Positions 1 to 7,398 of a DNA stretch of 19,532 nucleotides are shown one piece after another. The stretch is from Bacteriovoracaceae bacterium UBA2428 (GTDB lineage Bacteria > Bdellovibrionota > UBA2428), in contig DDRA01000031.1 of the NCBI GenBank assembly GCA_002343545.1, positions 1,853-21,384 of the forward strand, in the 5' to 3' direction. The translations under genes and the position numbers were made by a program. The notes under the pieces were generated by a model. The model ran no database searches. It saw only the letters and a list, made by a program, of their open reading frames with translations, and was not told the DNA's origin. The first letter of the stretch is position 1; the number at the start of each line of letters is the position of its first letter.

Positions 1-483
1 GAATGGCGGGTCGGCGGCGTCGAGCCCAAGGTCGGCGTCACGGGCGGCAGCTACGGCGGCTATTCGACGCTCTACGCGATGACCCGTTTCGCGGGCGCCT
101 ACGACGCCGGCGTCGCGGTCGTCGGCATGAGCAACCTCGTCACCTTCCTGCAAAACACCGCGGCTTACCGCCGCGCGCTGCGCATCTCGGAATACGGCGA
201 TCCCACGAAGGACCGCGACGCGCTCGTCGAACTTTCTCCCATCACGCACGTCGGCAAGGTCAAAGGCCCCGTCCTCATCGTCCAAGGCGTGAGCGATCCG
301 CGGGTCCCGGCCGGCGAAGCCATCCAGATCTTCGAAACGATGAAGGCGCGCGGGCTCGCCACGGAGCTCATTCTTTTCGGCGACGAAGGCCACGGCGTCA
401 CGAAGCGGCCGAACCGCGTGCAGCTCATCGGCCACACGCTTCGCTTCTTCGAGTCACAGCTGAAGCTCCCCTCGAAACCCTGA
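1..483 (+). CDS. S9 (prolyl oligopeptidase) family peptidase, C-terminal part
   Basis: The gene enters from the left edge in frame 1 and ends at TGA 481-483, leaving 160 residues of an alpha/beta-hydrolase catalytic domain. All three parts of the serine-peptidase triad are visible. The nucleophile lies in TGGSYGGY, a G-x-S-x-G-G elbow with Ser at 49-51. The acid lies in VSDPRVP (Asp at 295-297) and the His in DEGHGV (391-393). The spacing and the DPRVP signature are typical of S9 enzymes of the acylaminoacyl-peptidase / dipeptidyl-peptidase IV type, which cleave short peptides with the help of an N-terminal beta-propeller. The propeller and any signal peptide lie outside the window, so subfamily and location cannot be decided. 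No neighbour on the same strand shares its transcript with any confidence. Confidence 0.93.
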   Translation, partial: EWRVGGVEPKVGVTGGSYGGYSTLYAMTRFAGAYDAGVAVVGMSNLVTFLQNTAAYRRALRISEYGDPTKDRDALVELSPITHVGKVKGPVLIVQGVSDPRVPAGEAIQIFETMKARGLATELILFGDEGHGVTKRPNRVQLIGHTLRFFESQLKLPSKP

Positions 484-528
484 AAGAAAATCTTTCACCA
501 TACATTTGCATAGCAAAAGACCCCAGGG

Positions 529-538
529 GAGAATTCTC
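529..538. promoter_or_regulatory. Short perfect palindrome upstream of the XRE gene
   Basis: GAGAATTCTC is a perfect 10-bp palindrome about 34 bp before ATG 572, in an A/T-rich stretch between the peptidase stop and the regulator. Small XRE proteins often autoregulate through such dyads, so it could be an operator. It is short enough to be chance. Confidence 0.2.
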
Positions 539-571
539 TCCGAGAAGGATTTGCCGCTCCAAATAAAATCC

Positions 572-765
572 ATGGGTCGGTCCATATCTCCCGCGAACGC
601 AAAAAACGCGGCATCACCCTGGAAAAACTGGCCTACGAAATGGGAATTTCCAAAGGCAACCTCAGCGACATCGAGAACGGGCGACGCGACCCGCGCTTTT
701 CGACGTTACGCTCGATCGCGAGCGGACTCGGCATGAAGTTGAGCCAGCTGCTCCGCGATTACTGA
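572..765 (+). CDS. XRE-family helix-turn-helix regulator with disturbed start (frameshift or non-standard start)
   Basis: From 583 to the TGA at 763-765, frame 1 encodes a compact Cro/C1-type HTH of about 60 residues. Helix 1 reads HISRERKKRG, followed by TLEKLAYEMGIS, KGNLSDIENGRRDP and the tail STLRSIASGLGMKLSQLL. This is a whole XRE fold with no effector domain. The frame is open back to the TAG at 511-513, but it holds no ATG, GTG or TTG before the internal ATG at 640, which lies inside the fold. The nearest good start, ATG 572 (reading MGRSI), is in frame 2, so one base seems to be missing between 572 and about 586. A TAAAAT box lies at 564-569. The 3' end overlaps the hflX stop by 7 bp, convergently. 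The domain call is firm. The start, and whether the gene is intact, are not; the coordinates given begin at ATG 572 and include the frame change. Confidence 0.6.
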
Positions 766-2189
766 GGCGCCGCGAGAGGGCCGAACTTTTTGCGCAAGCG
801 CTCCAGCTCGACGGGGCTCGTGCGCACCCGCAGCTTCGCTCCCGCCTCATCGTAATCCTCGGCGACGACGCGCATGCGACTACGGATCTCGCCGATCACG
901 CCCTTGGCGTCGTAGGGCACGAAGAGATCCTCCTCGACCATTTCGCGCTCGAAGAACGAAAGGATGCGCTCCCGCAAGGCCTTCACGTCCTCCGGGCGAC
1001 GGGTCGAAAGCAGGATCGCGTCGGGGAACTCGCGGCGCAGGGAGCGCATCGAGAACTCTTCCAGCCGGTCGGCCTTGTTCAGCACGATGAGCGAGGGGAT
1101 CTCCGTCGCGCCGACTTCGCCGAGCACTTGGCGGGTCACCTCGAGCTGCGAGCGGAAAGTCGGATCGGCCGCGTCGACGACGTAAAGCAGCAGCGTGGCG
1201 TGCAGAGCCTCGTCGAGCGTCGAGCGGAACGAAGCGACGAGATCGTGCGGCAGCTTCTTGATGAAGCCGACCGTGTCCGACACGAGAATGCGCGGCTGGG
1301 TCTCGGGATGCAGGGCGCGCACCGTCGTATCGAGCGTCGCGAAGAGTTTGTCCTCGACGAGCACTTGGCTGCCCGTGAGGGCGCGCATCGTCGAAGACTT
1401 GCCCGCGTTCGTGTAACCCACGAGCGCGACCCGAGGTTGCTCCGAGCGCGCGGCGCGACGCTGGGCGGCCTCGGTCTGCACGAGCTCGAGTTCCGCGCGA
1501 AGCTCCGTCAGGCGATCGCGCACGTGCCGGCGGTCGAGCTCGAGCTCGCTCTCACCTGAACCTCGGCCGGCTTGGCGCTCGCCGCCCCCGCCCGTCTCGC
1601 GGAGGCGAGGCGCGAGGTAGTTCAGCCGCGCGATCTCGACCTGCAGACGCGCGGCGCGGGTACGCGCGTGACGGCTGAAGATCTCGATGATGACGGCGGG
1701 ACGATCGAGAACCTCGACGCCGAAGGCCTTCTCGAGGTTACGCAGCTGCGAAGGACTCAGATCGCCGTCGAAAACGACGACGTCGGCGATTTTCTCGCGC
1801 GGTGCGGCCACGGCTTCGTCGTTTTCGGGGTAGAGGCCAAGATCGGCGACGTCGTCGGGGTCCTTCGCGTCCGCTTCTTCGGTTTCTTCTTCCTCGGAGA
1901 CGGCGTGCGCGCCCGCCTTGGTCTTCTTTTTGATGGGCGGGCCCTTCTCCACGAAGCCCGGCCCGCCCGTGAGGGCGGCGAGCTCCTTGAGCTTGCCCTC
2001 GCCCACCACGAGCGCGCCCGAAGCCGAGGCCCGGCGTTGGCTTTGGCGCTCGACGACGTCGAAGCCGAGCGTCGTCACGAGACGCTCGAGCTCGGCGAGA
2101 GACTCGTCGCCCTCGAGATCGGAAATCTCGGGGGTTCGAACCGAAACGAGGAGGGCCCGCGGACGCGGCCCCGCTTTGCCCCCGCTCAT
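759..2189 (-). CDS. hflX: GTPase HflX
   Basis: This is a 476-residue ribosome-associated GTPase of the Obg-HflX class, which splits or rescues stalled 70S ribosomes under stress. The N-terminal HflX domain (about 1-190) contains VVGEGKLKEL and FDGDLSPSQLRNLEK. It is followed by the coiled linker with a glycine-rich loop ending ESELELDRR (213-221). The G domain has G1 GYTNAGKSS (258-266), switch I LFATLDTT, G3 DTVGF (305-309) and G4 NKAD (371-374). An acidic/lysine-rich insertion at about residues 75-133 (KKKTK, then SEEEETEEADAKDPDD) interrupts the N-terminal domain and makes the protein longer than the usual 420-440 residues. The ATG overlaps the stop of the upstream M32 gene (ATGA), which suggests translational coupling. 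It is the last gene of a four-gene minus-strand cluster. Confidence 0.96.
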   Translation of the reverse strand: MSGGKAGPRPRALLVSVRTPEISDLEGDESLAELERLVTTLGFDVVERQSQRRASASGALVVGEGKLKELAALTGGPGFVEKGPPIKKKTKAGAHAVSEEEETEEADAKDPDDVADLGLYPENDEAVAAPREKIADVVVFDGDLSPSQLRNLEKAFGVEVLDRPAVIIEIFSRHARTRAARLQVEIARLNYLAPRLRETGGGGERQAGRGSGESELELDRRHVRDRLTELRAELELVQTEAAQRRAARSEQPRVALVGYTNAGKSSTMRALTGSQVLVEDKLFATLDTTVRALHPETQPRILVSDTVGFIKKLPHDLVASFRSTLDEALHATLLLYVVDAADPTFRSQLEVTRQVLGEVGATEIPSLIVLNKADRLEEFSMRSLRREFPDAILLSTRRPEDVKALRERILSFFEREMVEEDLFVPYDAKGVIGEIRSRMRVVAEDYDEAGAKLRVRTSPVELERLRKKFGPLAAPQ

Positions 2190-3697
2190 CCCTTCGAAAC
2201 GGGCTCGAGGAACTTGCCGCGCAAGTAACGCAGGTAGGGCTCGACGCTCAATTCCTGGCCCGTCGCGCGACGGATAAGCTCGGGCGGATCGTACTGGCGT
2301 CCGTACTTATGCAGGTTCTCGCGCAGCCAGCCGCGCAGAGTCGCGAACTCGCCGCGCGCGATCTCGGTCGGAATCGCGGGGTGCGCCTTCACGGCGGACT
2401 CGAAGAACTGCGCCGCGAGGATGTTGCCGAGGGTATAACCTTGGAAGTAACCGCCGATGAGCCCGCCGTACCAATGGACGTCCTGCAGGCAGCCGTCGCG
2501 ATCGTCGTTCGAAGCCACGCCCAAATAGTCGCGGTACTTCGCGCGCCAAGCCTCGGGCAAGTCGCGAATCGCGAGTTTGCCTTCGTGGAGCTCGGTCTCG
2601 AGTTCGAAGCGCACGAAAACGTGCAGGTTGTAGGTCAATTCGTCGGCGTCGACGCGAATGAGCGAAGGCTCGACGCGGTTGATCGCGCGGTAGAAAGTCT
2701 CCATGGGCACATCTTGGAAAGACGGAAACTCGCGTTGGAGCTCGGGGTAGTAGTGAGACCAAAAGCCGCGGCTCCGGCCCACGATGTTTTCCCACAGACG
2801 GGACTGGCTTTCGTGAACGCCCGTCGAGACGCCGCTGGCGAGCGGACCCGCGTCGAAGGCCTCGTCGACGCCCTGCTCGTACATGGCGTGCCCGGCTTCG
2901 TGGAGCGTGCTGAAGAGCCCGTCCCCCACGTCGTCGTCCCGGTAGCGCGTCGTGATGCGCACGTCGCCGTGCCCGAAGCGCGTGCAGAAAGGATGGTGCG
3001 TCGTATCCTGACGGCCGCGGTTGAAGTCGTAGCCGTAGGCGCGGATGACGCGCTCGCCGAAGGCGACCTGCTGCGCGATCGGGAATTTGCCGCGCAAACA
3101 GCTCACGTCGGCCGCGGGACGCGCCTGGACTTCGCGCAGCAGCTTGACGGTCTCTTCACGCAGCTTGGCGAAGAGGGGTTTGATGTAGGTCAGCGAGCAA
3201 CCCGGCTCGCCCTCGTCCATGAGGGCGTCCATGGGGTGCGAGAACTCGGGGTAGTAGGCCGCGCTGCGCTTGGAAAGCTCGAGGGTCTTCTCGAGGAGCG
3301 GCCGCATCGTGGCCCAGTCGTTCGCGGGGCGCGCCTTCGTCCAAGCCATGTAGGTCTTCGACGTGTGTTCCGAGACTTCCTGCACGAAGCTCGACGGCAA
3401 GCGGGCCATGCGCTCGTAGTCGCGGTAAGCGACGCGCACGAGCGCGGCGTCCGCCTCGGAAAGCGCTTTGCCTTGGGCGGCCTCGCGCAAGGACTTGAGC
3501 AGATCGCCCAATTCGCGCGAAGAAGCGCGTTCGTGCGTGAGTCGACCGATGAGCGCGAGCTGGCGACCGCGCAAGTCGCCGCCGCCGTCCGGCATGTAGG
3601 TCGCCTGGTCCCAACCCAGCACGGCTCCCACCGAACTGAGGTCCGAGACCTCGCGAAGCTTGTGTTTCAGCGTTTCGAGTTGAGCTTGGGTCGACAT
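2186..3697 (-). CDS. M32 family (thermostable Taq-type) metallocarboxypeptidase
   Basis: This 503-residue protein matches the length of M32 carboxypeptidases, which release C-terminal amino acids from peptides in the cytoplasm. The zinc site HEAGH lies at 266-270 in LFSTLHEAGHAMYEQG. The third ligand is the Glu of TGVHESQSRLWEN (E296). Other family signatures are GWDQATYMP near residue 28, RVDADELTYNLHV, and the C-terminal GGYFQGYTLGNILAAQ. No signal peptide is present. The ATG at 3695-3697 gives a normal N-terminus (MSTQAQLETLK) and lies 10 bp after the EamA stop. No clear Shine-Dalgarno is seen, so re-initiation after the upstream gene is likely. The stop overlaps the hflX start. Its position between a permease and a GTPase gives no specific pathway; general peptide turnover is the safe assignment. 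Confidence 0.96.
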   Translation of the reverse strand: MSTQAQLETLKHKLREVSDLSSVGAVLGWDQATYMPDGGGDLRGRQLALIGRLTHERASSRELGDLLKSLREAAQGKALSEADAALVRVAYRDYERMARLPSSFVQEVSEHTSKTYMAWTKARPANDWATMRPLLEKTLELSKRSAAYYPEFSHPMDALMDEGEPGCSLTYIKPLFAKLREETVKLLREVQARPAADVSCLRGKFPIAQQVAFGERVIRAYGYDFNRGRQDTTHHPFCTRFGHGDVRITTRYRDDDVGDGLFSTLHEAGHAMYEQGVDEAFDAGPLASGVSTGVHESQSRLWENIVGRSRGFWSHYYPELQREFPSFQDVPMETFYRAINRVEPSLIRVDADELTYNLHVFVRFELETELHEGKLAIRDLPEAWRAKYRDYLGVASNDDRDGCLQDVHWYGGLIGGYFQGYTLGNILAAQFFESAVKAHPAIPTEIARGEFATLRGWLRENLHKYGRQYDPPELIRRATGQELSVEPYLRYLRGKFLEPVSKG

Positions 3698-3707
3698 GGC
3701 GCCGAGC

Positions 3708-4625
3708 TTAGCCGAAGCCCAGGAGCGCGGCGAGCCCGATGATCACGAGGAAAATCCCGAGCGAACGAAGGAAGTCGAAGCGCTCGCGTCGCGTCGCGAG
3801 ACCCAACCCGTAGCTGAGCGCCGGCGACAACGAGGAGAGCGTCGCCGCGACGGCCAGCGGGGAATGACGCAAACCGTAATAGAAGAAAAGCGTCCCGCAG
3901 ACGCCTTCCAGGAAAAAAGCCGGGAAAGATTTTTTGAGATCGCGGCTCGAAAGGGCCACCGCCCGACGCGGGCCGCGGGCGAAAAAGGCGATCGTCGGGC
4001 ACAGCACGAGCGCGAGCGACATGCGGGCCACGTTCCCCGTCACGGGCGAAACGCCGATGGATCCCCGCGACACCGCCCACGTGTTGAGCGCCCAAAAGAA
4101 CGACGTCGCGAAGGCGAAAGCGATGCCGACGCCGCGTTCCGTGCGCAGGCGTCCGTCGTGCGCCCCGGCCGTCAGCGGGGCGCGCAAGATGACGAGCGCG
4201 ACCCCCACGACCACCATCGCGAGGCCCGCGACGGCCGCCGGCACCAGACTTTCTCCGTAGAAGAGGACGCCGACGAGCGCCGACCAGACGGGGTATCCCG
4301 AAGCGATGGCCATCGCCGTGGGGACCCCGAGGCGGCGCATGGCACCAAAGAAAACGACGTCGCCCAGAGCGAGGCTCGCCACGGCGCTGATCGTGAAATA
4401 ACCCCAGCTCGCCGCCGAAACGCTCCACAGTTCGGCGGAAGCCGACGGGACGCCGCCGGAAACCCAGACGAGCGCGGGCACGAGAAACGCGAGGGCCACG
4501 AGCGCGCGGCTCGTGTTGATCGCGGCGGCGCTATACGACGAGGAAAGCACGGCATAGCGAGCCGCGCCGAGGGTCCACGTGACCGAAGACCCGAAAGCCG
4601 CGAGCGGACCCCACCAAGATTCCAT
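3708..4625 (-). CDS. EamA/DMT-superfamily transporter
   Basis: This is a 305-residue integral membrane protein with about ten hydrophobic helices arranged as two EamA repeats. The first repeat begins at WWGPLAAFGSSVTWTLG and includes the SGYPVWSALVGVLFYGE signature typical of helix 4 in the repeat. The second begins at GIAFAFATSFFWALN and includes SSLSPALSYGLGL. Members export metabolites such as amino acids or nucleosides across the inner membrane; the substrate cannot be read from the sequence. I chose ATG 4623-4625 because AAGG lies 8 nt upstream and the membrane domain starts at once. A GTG at 4647-4649 would add eight charged residues (RAGKANR) and has no better ribosome site. It lies 60 bp after the FKBP stop and 10 bp before the M32 start. 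Confidence 0.9.
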   Translation of the reverse strand: MESWWGPLAAFGSSVTWTLGAARYAVLSSSYSAAAINTSRALVALAFLVPALVWVSGGVPSASAELWSVSAASWGYFTISAVASLALGDVVFFGAMRRLGVPTAMAIASGYPVWSALVGVLFYGESLVPAAVAGLAMVVVGVALVILRAPLTAGAHDGRLRTERGVGIAFAFATSFFWALNTWAVSRGSIGVSPVTGNVARMSLALVLCPTIAFFARGPRRAVALSSRDLKKSFPAFFLEGVCGTLFFYYGLRHSPLAVAATLSSLSPALSYGLGLATRRERFDFLRSLGIFLVIIGLAALLGFG

Positions 4626-4685
4626 CCGATTGGCCTTGCCCGCTCGCACGCGCGACCCGCGGGGGCCGCGCGCCGAAAACGCGAC

Positions 4686-5186
4686 TTACTTAACTTGGAG
4701 AAGCTCGACTTCGAAGTAGAGCGTCGAGTTGGCCGGAATGACGCCGCCCACGGCGCGGTTGCCGTAGGCCTTGTCGGCCGGGATCGTGAGTTGGCGAACG
4801 CCGCCGACTTTCATGCCTTCCACGCCGACGTCCCAGCCGCGAATGACGTGGCCTTCGCCGAGCTCGAAGGAAAACGGCTCGTTCCGATCGCGGGAAGAGT
4901 CGAACTTCTTGCCCTTCGCGTCGTTGAGCGTTCCGACGTAGTGAACGACGACGGTCTTGCCGGCCTTCGCTTCGGCACCCGCGCCGGTTTTCGTCTCGAC
5001 GATTTGCACGCCTTCCTTCGTCATGTTCTTTCCTCCCGCGCCTTTGGGGGCGCTCTTTTCTTTCGCGGCTTTCTTGGGCGGAGCCTTCTTGACCGCGCCC
5101 TTCGGCGCCACGGGTTCGGCTCCCCGCGCCGAGACGGAGCTCAGGGCGAGGGCGACGGCGAATGCGGCCGGAGCAAAAGATTTCAT
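4686..5186 (-). CDS. Exported FKBP-type peptidyl-prolyl cis-trans isomerase
   Basis: This 166-residue protein has a Sec signal peptide (MKSFAPAAFAVALALSSVSA), a Lys/Ala/Pro-rich linker (about 25-55) and one FKBP domain. It probably folds proteins in the periplasm. Active-site residues of the family are visible: Tyr in VHYVGTL, Phe-Asp in KKFDSSRDR, Phe in PFSFELG, the VIRGWD core with its Trp, Tyr in AYGNR and the terminal YFEVELLQVK. I place the start at ATG 5184-5186 because GGAGG lies 4 nt upstream and the signal peptide begins there. The ATG at 5196-5198, which would add MGGF, has no ribosome site. A promoter with both hexamers lies just upstream. The lysine-rich linker may let the domain bind the cell wall or nucleic acid, but this is speculation. 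Confidence 0.95.
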   Translation of the reverse strand: MKSFAPAAFAVALALSSVSARGAEPVAPKGAVKKAPPKKAAKEKSAPKGAGGKNMTKEGVQIVETKTGAGAEAKAGKTVVVHYVGTLNDAKGKKFDSSRDRNEPFSFELGEGHVIRGWDVGVEGMKVGGVRQLTIPADKAYGNRAVGGVIPANSTLYFEVELLQVK

Positions 5187-5208
5187 GAATCCTCCCATTG
5201 TTTTCGCG

Positions 5209-5237
5209 AGGATAGCAGCCGCCCCGGACTACGCCAA
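5209..5237 (-). promoter_or_regulatory. Sigma-70-like promoter of the FKBP gene cluster
   Basis: Reading on the minus strand, TTGGCG (5232-5237) and TATCCT (5209-5214) are separated by exactly 17 bp. The predicted transcript starts just before the ribosome site GGAGG at 5190-5194. The -35 box overlaps the last codons of the CoA-binding gene, so the FKBP-EamA-M32-HflX cluster may also receive read-through from that gene. This is pattern matching only. Confidence 0.55.
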
Positions 5238-5639
5238 GAGCCCCTGCGCGCGGAAACGCCGGTGCTCGACCATGATGCATCGCTCGGAGACGACGAGCAG
5301 CCCCGCGGCTTCGGCCTTCGCCTCGGCCTCGGCGTGCCCTACCCCGAGTTGAAGCCAAATCGCCTTCGCGCCCAAGCGGATGGCCTCATCGACGATCTCG
5401 GGCACGAACTCGGGCGCGCGGAAGACGTTCACGAGCTCGAGCGGCGCGGGCACGTCGGAAAGCTTGGGGTAGCAAGGCCGCCCCAGGATGTGTTTGACGC
5501 CCGGACGCACGCCCGTGATCTCGTAACCGGCGCCCATCATCGCTTCGGTCACGCCGTAGCTCGGACGGGAGTCGTTCGGCGAGAGGCCCACGACGGCGAT
5601 GCGACGGTAGCGAAGGAGGATTTCGAGTGCCGTATTCAT
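5229..5639 (-). CDS. CoA-binding domain protein (YccU-like)
   Basis: This 136-residue single-domain Rossmann protein is of the CoA-binding family seen in the N-terminal part of succinyl-CoA synthetase alpha. Family landmarks are in order: IAVVGLSPNDSRPSYGV (nucleotide-binding loop), GYEITGVRPG, VNVFRAPEFVPEIVDEAI, GAKAIWLQLGV, and the closing RCIMVEHRR. Stand-alone members bind CoA or acyl-CoA; no reaction is known for most of them. The ATG at 5637-5639 is the first in-frame start that gives the family N-terminus. The reading frame stays open far upstream, antisense to proC, but that extension is a shadow. It diverges from proC with 30 bp between start codons. Confidence 0.93.
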   Translation of the reverse strand: MNTALEILLRYRRIAVVGLSPNDSRPSYGVTEAMMGAGYEITGVRPGVKHILGRPCYPKLSDVPAPLELVNVFRAPEFVPEIVDEAIRLGAKAIWLQLGVGHAEAEAKAEAAGLLVVSERCIMVEHRRFRAQGLLA

Positions 5640-5657
5640 GGAACCCGAGATTCCCGC

Positions 5658-5663
5658 TAGACT
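5658..5663 (+). promoter_or_regulatory. -10-like box TAGACT of proC (leaderless candidate)
   Basis: TAGACT begins 12 nt before the proC ATG and leaves 6 nt (GACGGA) to the start codon. Transcription would begin at or next to the ATG. There is no strong Shine-Dalgarno. The same spacing recurs at 9508, 13007 and (minus strand) 17347 and 7368. Confidence 0.5.
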
Positions 5664-5669
5664 GACGGA

Positions 5670-6434
5670 ATGGCAAGCGAGCTTCGCATCGGACTGATCG
5701 GAATCGGCAAACTGGGATCGGCGCTCCTGGCCGGCCTCGAGTCGCGCGCCGCCGCGCAAGGGCTCCGCGTGAAAGGTTACCGACGCGGCGACAGCCTCGC
5801 GAATGTCGGCACGGACCACGACGTTCTCGTGGTCTGCGTGAAGCCGGCCCAGACCCTCGAGCTTCTGCGACAGATCGCCCCGCAGCTCGGCGCGCAGCAC
5901 GCCATCCTCTCCGTGGCGGCCGGCGTGAAGGTCGCCGACCTCGAGACGGCTTCGGGCGGGCGCGCGGGCGTCGTGCGCGTCGTCGTGAACACCCCGGCGG
6001 CCGTGGGCCACGGCGTGAGCGCCCTCATCGCGGGGCGCGCCGCGACGTCCGAAACGCTCCGACGCGCGCACGCCGTTTTTTCGGCCGTGGGCACGACCTG
6101 CGAAATCCCGGAATCCCAAGCCGACGCCGTGACCTCGCTCACGGCTTGCGGGCCGGCCTTCGTCTTTCAAATTTTGGAAGCCTTCACGGACGCGGGCATC
6201 GCGAACGGCGTGCCCGCCGCGATGTCGCTCGACCTTTCGGTCCAAACCTTGATCGGCGCCTGCGAAATGGCGCGCCAAACGAAGCGCCCACCCGCCGAAC
6301 TCCGTCAGCAAGTCACCACGCCCGGCGGCGCCACGATCGAGGGCGTCGTGGCGCTCGAGCGCCACGGCCTCCGCGCGGCCCTCATCGAAGCCGTGACGGT
6401 CTCGGCCGAGAAGGCGCGCAAACTCGGCGGCTAG
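5670..6434 (+). CDS. proC: Pyrroline-5-carboxylate reductase
   Basis: This 254-residue NAD(P)H-dependent enzyme performs the last step of proline synthesis, reducing 1-pyrroline-5-carboxylate to L-proline in the cytoplasm. The N-terminal Rossmann fold shows RIGLIGIGKLGSALLAGL (GxGxxG) and VVCVKPAQ. The conserved middle reads VVNTPAAVGHG, where many homologues have MPNTP. The dimerisation helices carry VTSLTACGPAF and the family signature QVTTPGGATIEGV, usually VTSPGGTTI. Length is slightly below the usual 265-275. The start ATG gives an immediate Rossmann strand. It converges on the desaturase gene with only 4 bp between stops. Confidence 0.95.
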   Translation: MASELRIGLIGIGKLGSALLAGLESRAAAQGLRVKGYRRGDSLANVGTDHDVLVVCVKPAQTLELLRQIAPQLGAQHAILSVAAGVKVADLETASGGRAGVVRVVVNTPAAVGHGVSALIAGRAATSETLRRAHAVFSAVGTTCEIPESQADAVTSLTACGPAFVFQILEAFTDAGIANGVPAAMSLDLSVQTLIGACEMARQTKRPPAELRQQVTTPGGATIEGVVALERHGLRAALIEAVTVSAEKARKLGG

Positions 6435-6438
6435 CCCC

Positions 6439-7356
6439 TCACGAAGCGCGATCGAGACGACGCGCCTCGAGCAGGCGCAGCGGCGCCTTGCGAACCTCGC
6501 GCGTGATGCCGACCCACGAGAGCGCGCGGATGACGTAGTAACTCGGGTCGAGCTCCCACCAGTAGAAGCCTTGGTTCGCGCTCGTCATGTAGGTGTGGTG
6601 GTTGTTGTGCCAACCTTCGCCGAGCGTCAGCATCGCGAGCAGGAAATTGTTGCGGCTCGTGTCGCCGCTTTCGTAACGGCGCGAGCCGAAAACGTGCGAG
6701 AGCGAGTTGATCGTGAAGGTCCCGTGCCACAACAGCACGGTGCTCACGAAGAAGCCCCACACGAGTCCCGGCCAACCCCAGAGCAGGAAGATCGCCGTCG
6801 CGTAGAGGATCGGCGCCACGAGATGGTAGCGATTCAGCCAACGCAGCTCGGGATAGGCCGCGAAGTCGCGGATGGCATCCCAGCGGGTTTCCTCGTGGTC
6901 GGGGGTCAGGACCCAACCCAAGTGCGACCACCAGAATCCGAACTGGAGCGGGGAATGCAAGTCCTCGGGTTGGTCCGAATACTTATGGTGATGGCGGTGG
7001 TGGGCCGCCCACCAGAGGGCGCCCTTCTGCGCGGCCGCCCCGCCCAGGAAGGCGAGGAAAAACTGGAAAGCGCGGTTCGTCTTGTAGGCCCGATGCGAGA
7101 AGTAGCGGTGAAAACCGGCCGTGATGCCGAACATTCGCAGGTAGTAGCTCGCCAGGCAGAGCCCCACGAGTCCCCAGGAAAAAGGCACGAAAAACACGCT
7201 GATAAGCGCGAAGACGTGCACGGCCACGAAGGGAAGCGCGCCCAGCCAAGTCACCGAAGCCCAGGTCGGTCGCGAAAGCGGCGAAGCGGGCTCGCCCCCC
7301 GTTGCCTTTTTCCCGGGACAAGCGGATTCTAACTGTGTAGTCGATGCTTCTTCCAT
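6439..7356 (-). CDS. Membrane acyl-CoA / fatty-acid delta-9-type desaturase
   Basis: This 305-residue di-iron membrane desaturase introduces a double bond into acyl chains using O2. All three histidine boxes of the stearoyl-CoA desaturase family are present: HRYFSH (83-88), HRHHH (120-124) and HNNHH (250-254), plus the auxiliary NSLSH at 217-221. Hydrophobic pairs at about 36-75, 95-115 and 180-210 fit a four-helix topology. There is no fused cytochrome b5 domain, so an external electron donor is needed. The N-terminal 30 residues are polar and variable. It diverges from a small secreted protein gene across a 108-bp gap that holds an 11-bp-period direct repeat. Control of membrane fluidity is the expected role. 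Confidence 0.96.
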   Translation of the reverse strand: MEEASTTQLESACPGKKATGGEPASPLSRPTWASVTWLGALPFVAVHVFALISVFFVPFSWGLVGLCLASYYLRMFGITAGFHRYFSHRAYKTNRAFQFFLAFLGGAAAQKGALWWAAHHRHHHKYSDQPEDLHSPLQFGFWWSHLGWVLTPDHEETRWDAIRDFAAYPELRWLNRYHLVAPILYATAIFLLWGWPGLVWGFFVSTVLLWHGTFTINSLSHVFGSRRYESGDTSRNNFLLAMLTLGEGWHNNHHTYMTSANQGFYWWELDPSYYVIRALSWVGITREVRKAPLRLLEARRLDRAS

Positions 7357-7362
7357 CTCACC

Positions 7363-7368
7363 AGGGTA
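7363..7368 (-). promoter_or_regulatory. -10-like box TACCCT of the desaturase gene
   Basis: On the minus strand TACCCT starts exactly 12 nt before the desaturase ATG, leaving the 6 nt GGTGAG. It fits the TAnnnT pattern and spacing of the other candidate leaderless starts in this window, though it lacks their TAGA core. No good -35 is seen. Confidence 0.35.
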
Positions 7369-7398
7369 GCGGAACGGAACAACGAGAACCCGCTCGGC

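Noticed and set aside
482..496. GAAAG/CTTTC hairpin at the end of the S9 peptidase gene
   Set aside because: A 5-bp A/T-rich stem with no U-tract is too weak to call a terminator.
601..607. A-AAA-AAC slippery heptamer in phase for -1 frameshifting
   Set aside because: The frame-1 residues before it already match the first HTH helix, so the frame change should be upstream. No obvious downstream stimulatory structure was seen. Kept only as an alternative in the XRE finding.
4649..4672. CGCGCG/CGCGCG hairpin between the FKBP and EamA genes
   Set aside because: It is built of self-complementary GC dinucleotides, with a large loop and no U-tract. In such GC-rich DNA it is likely chance.
3696..5660. 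Long open frame on the plus strand (654 codons), opposite the EamA, FKBP and CoA-binding genes
   Set aside because: It is rich in Arg, Glu and Gly with no domain, and it is antisense to three recognisable genes. High G+C leaves such frames open by codon bias.
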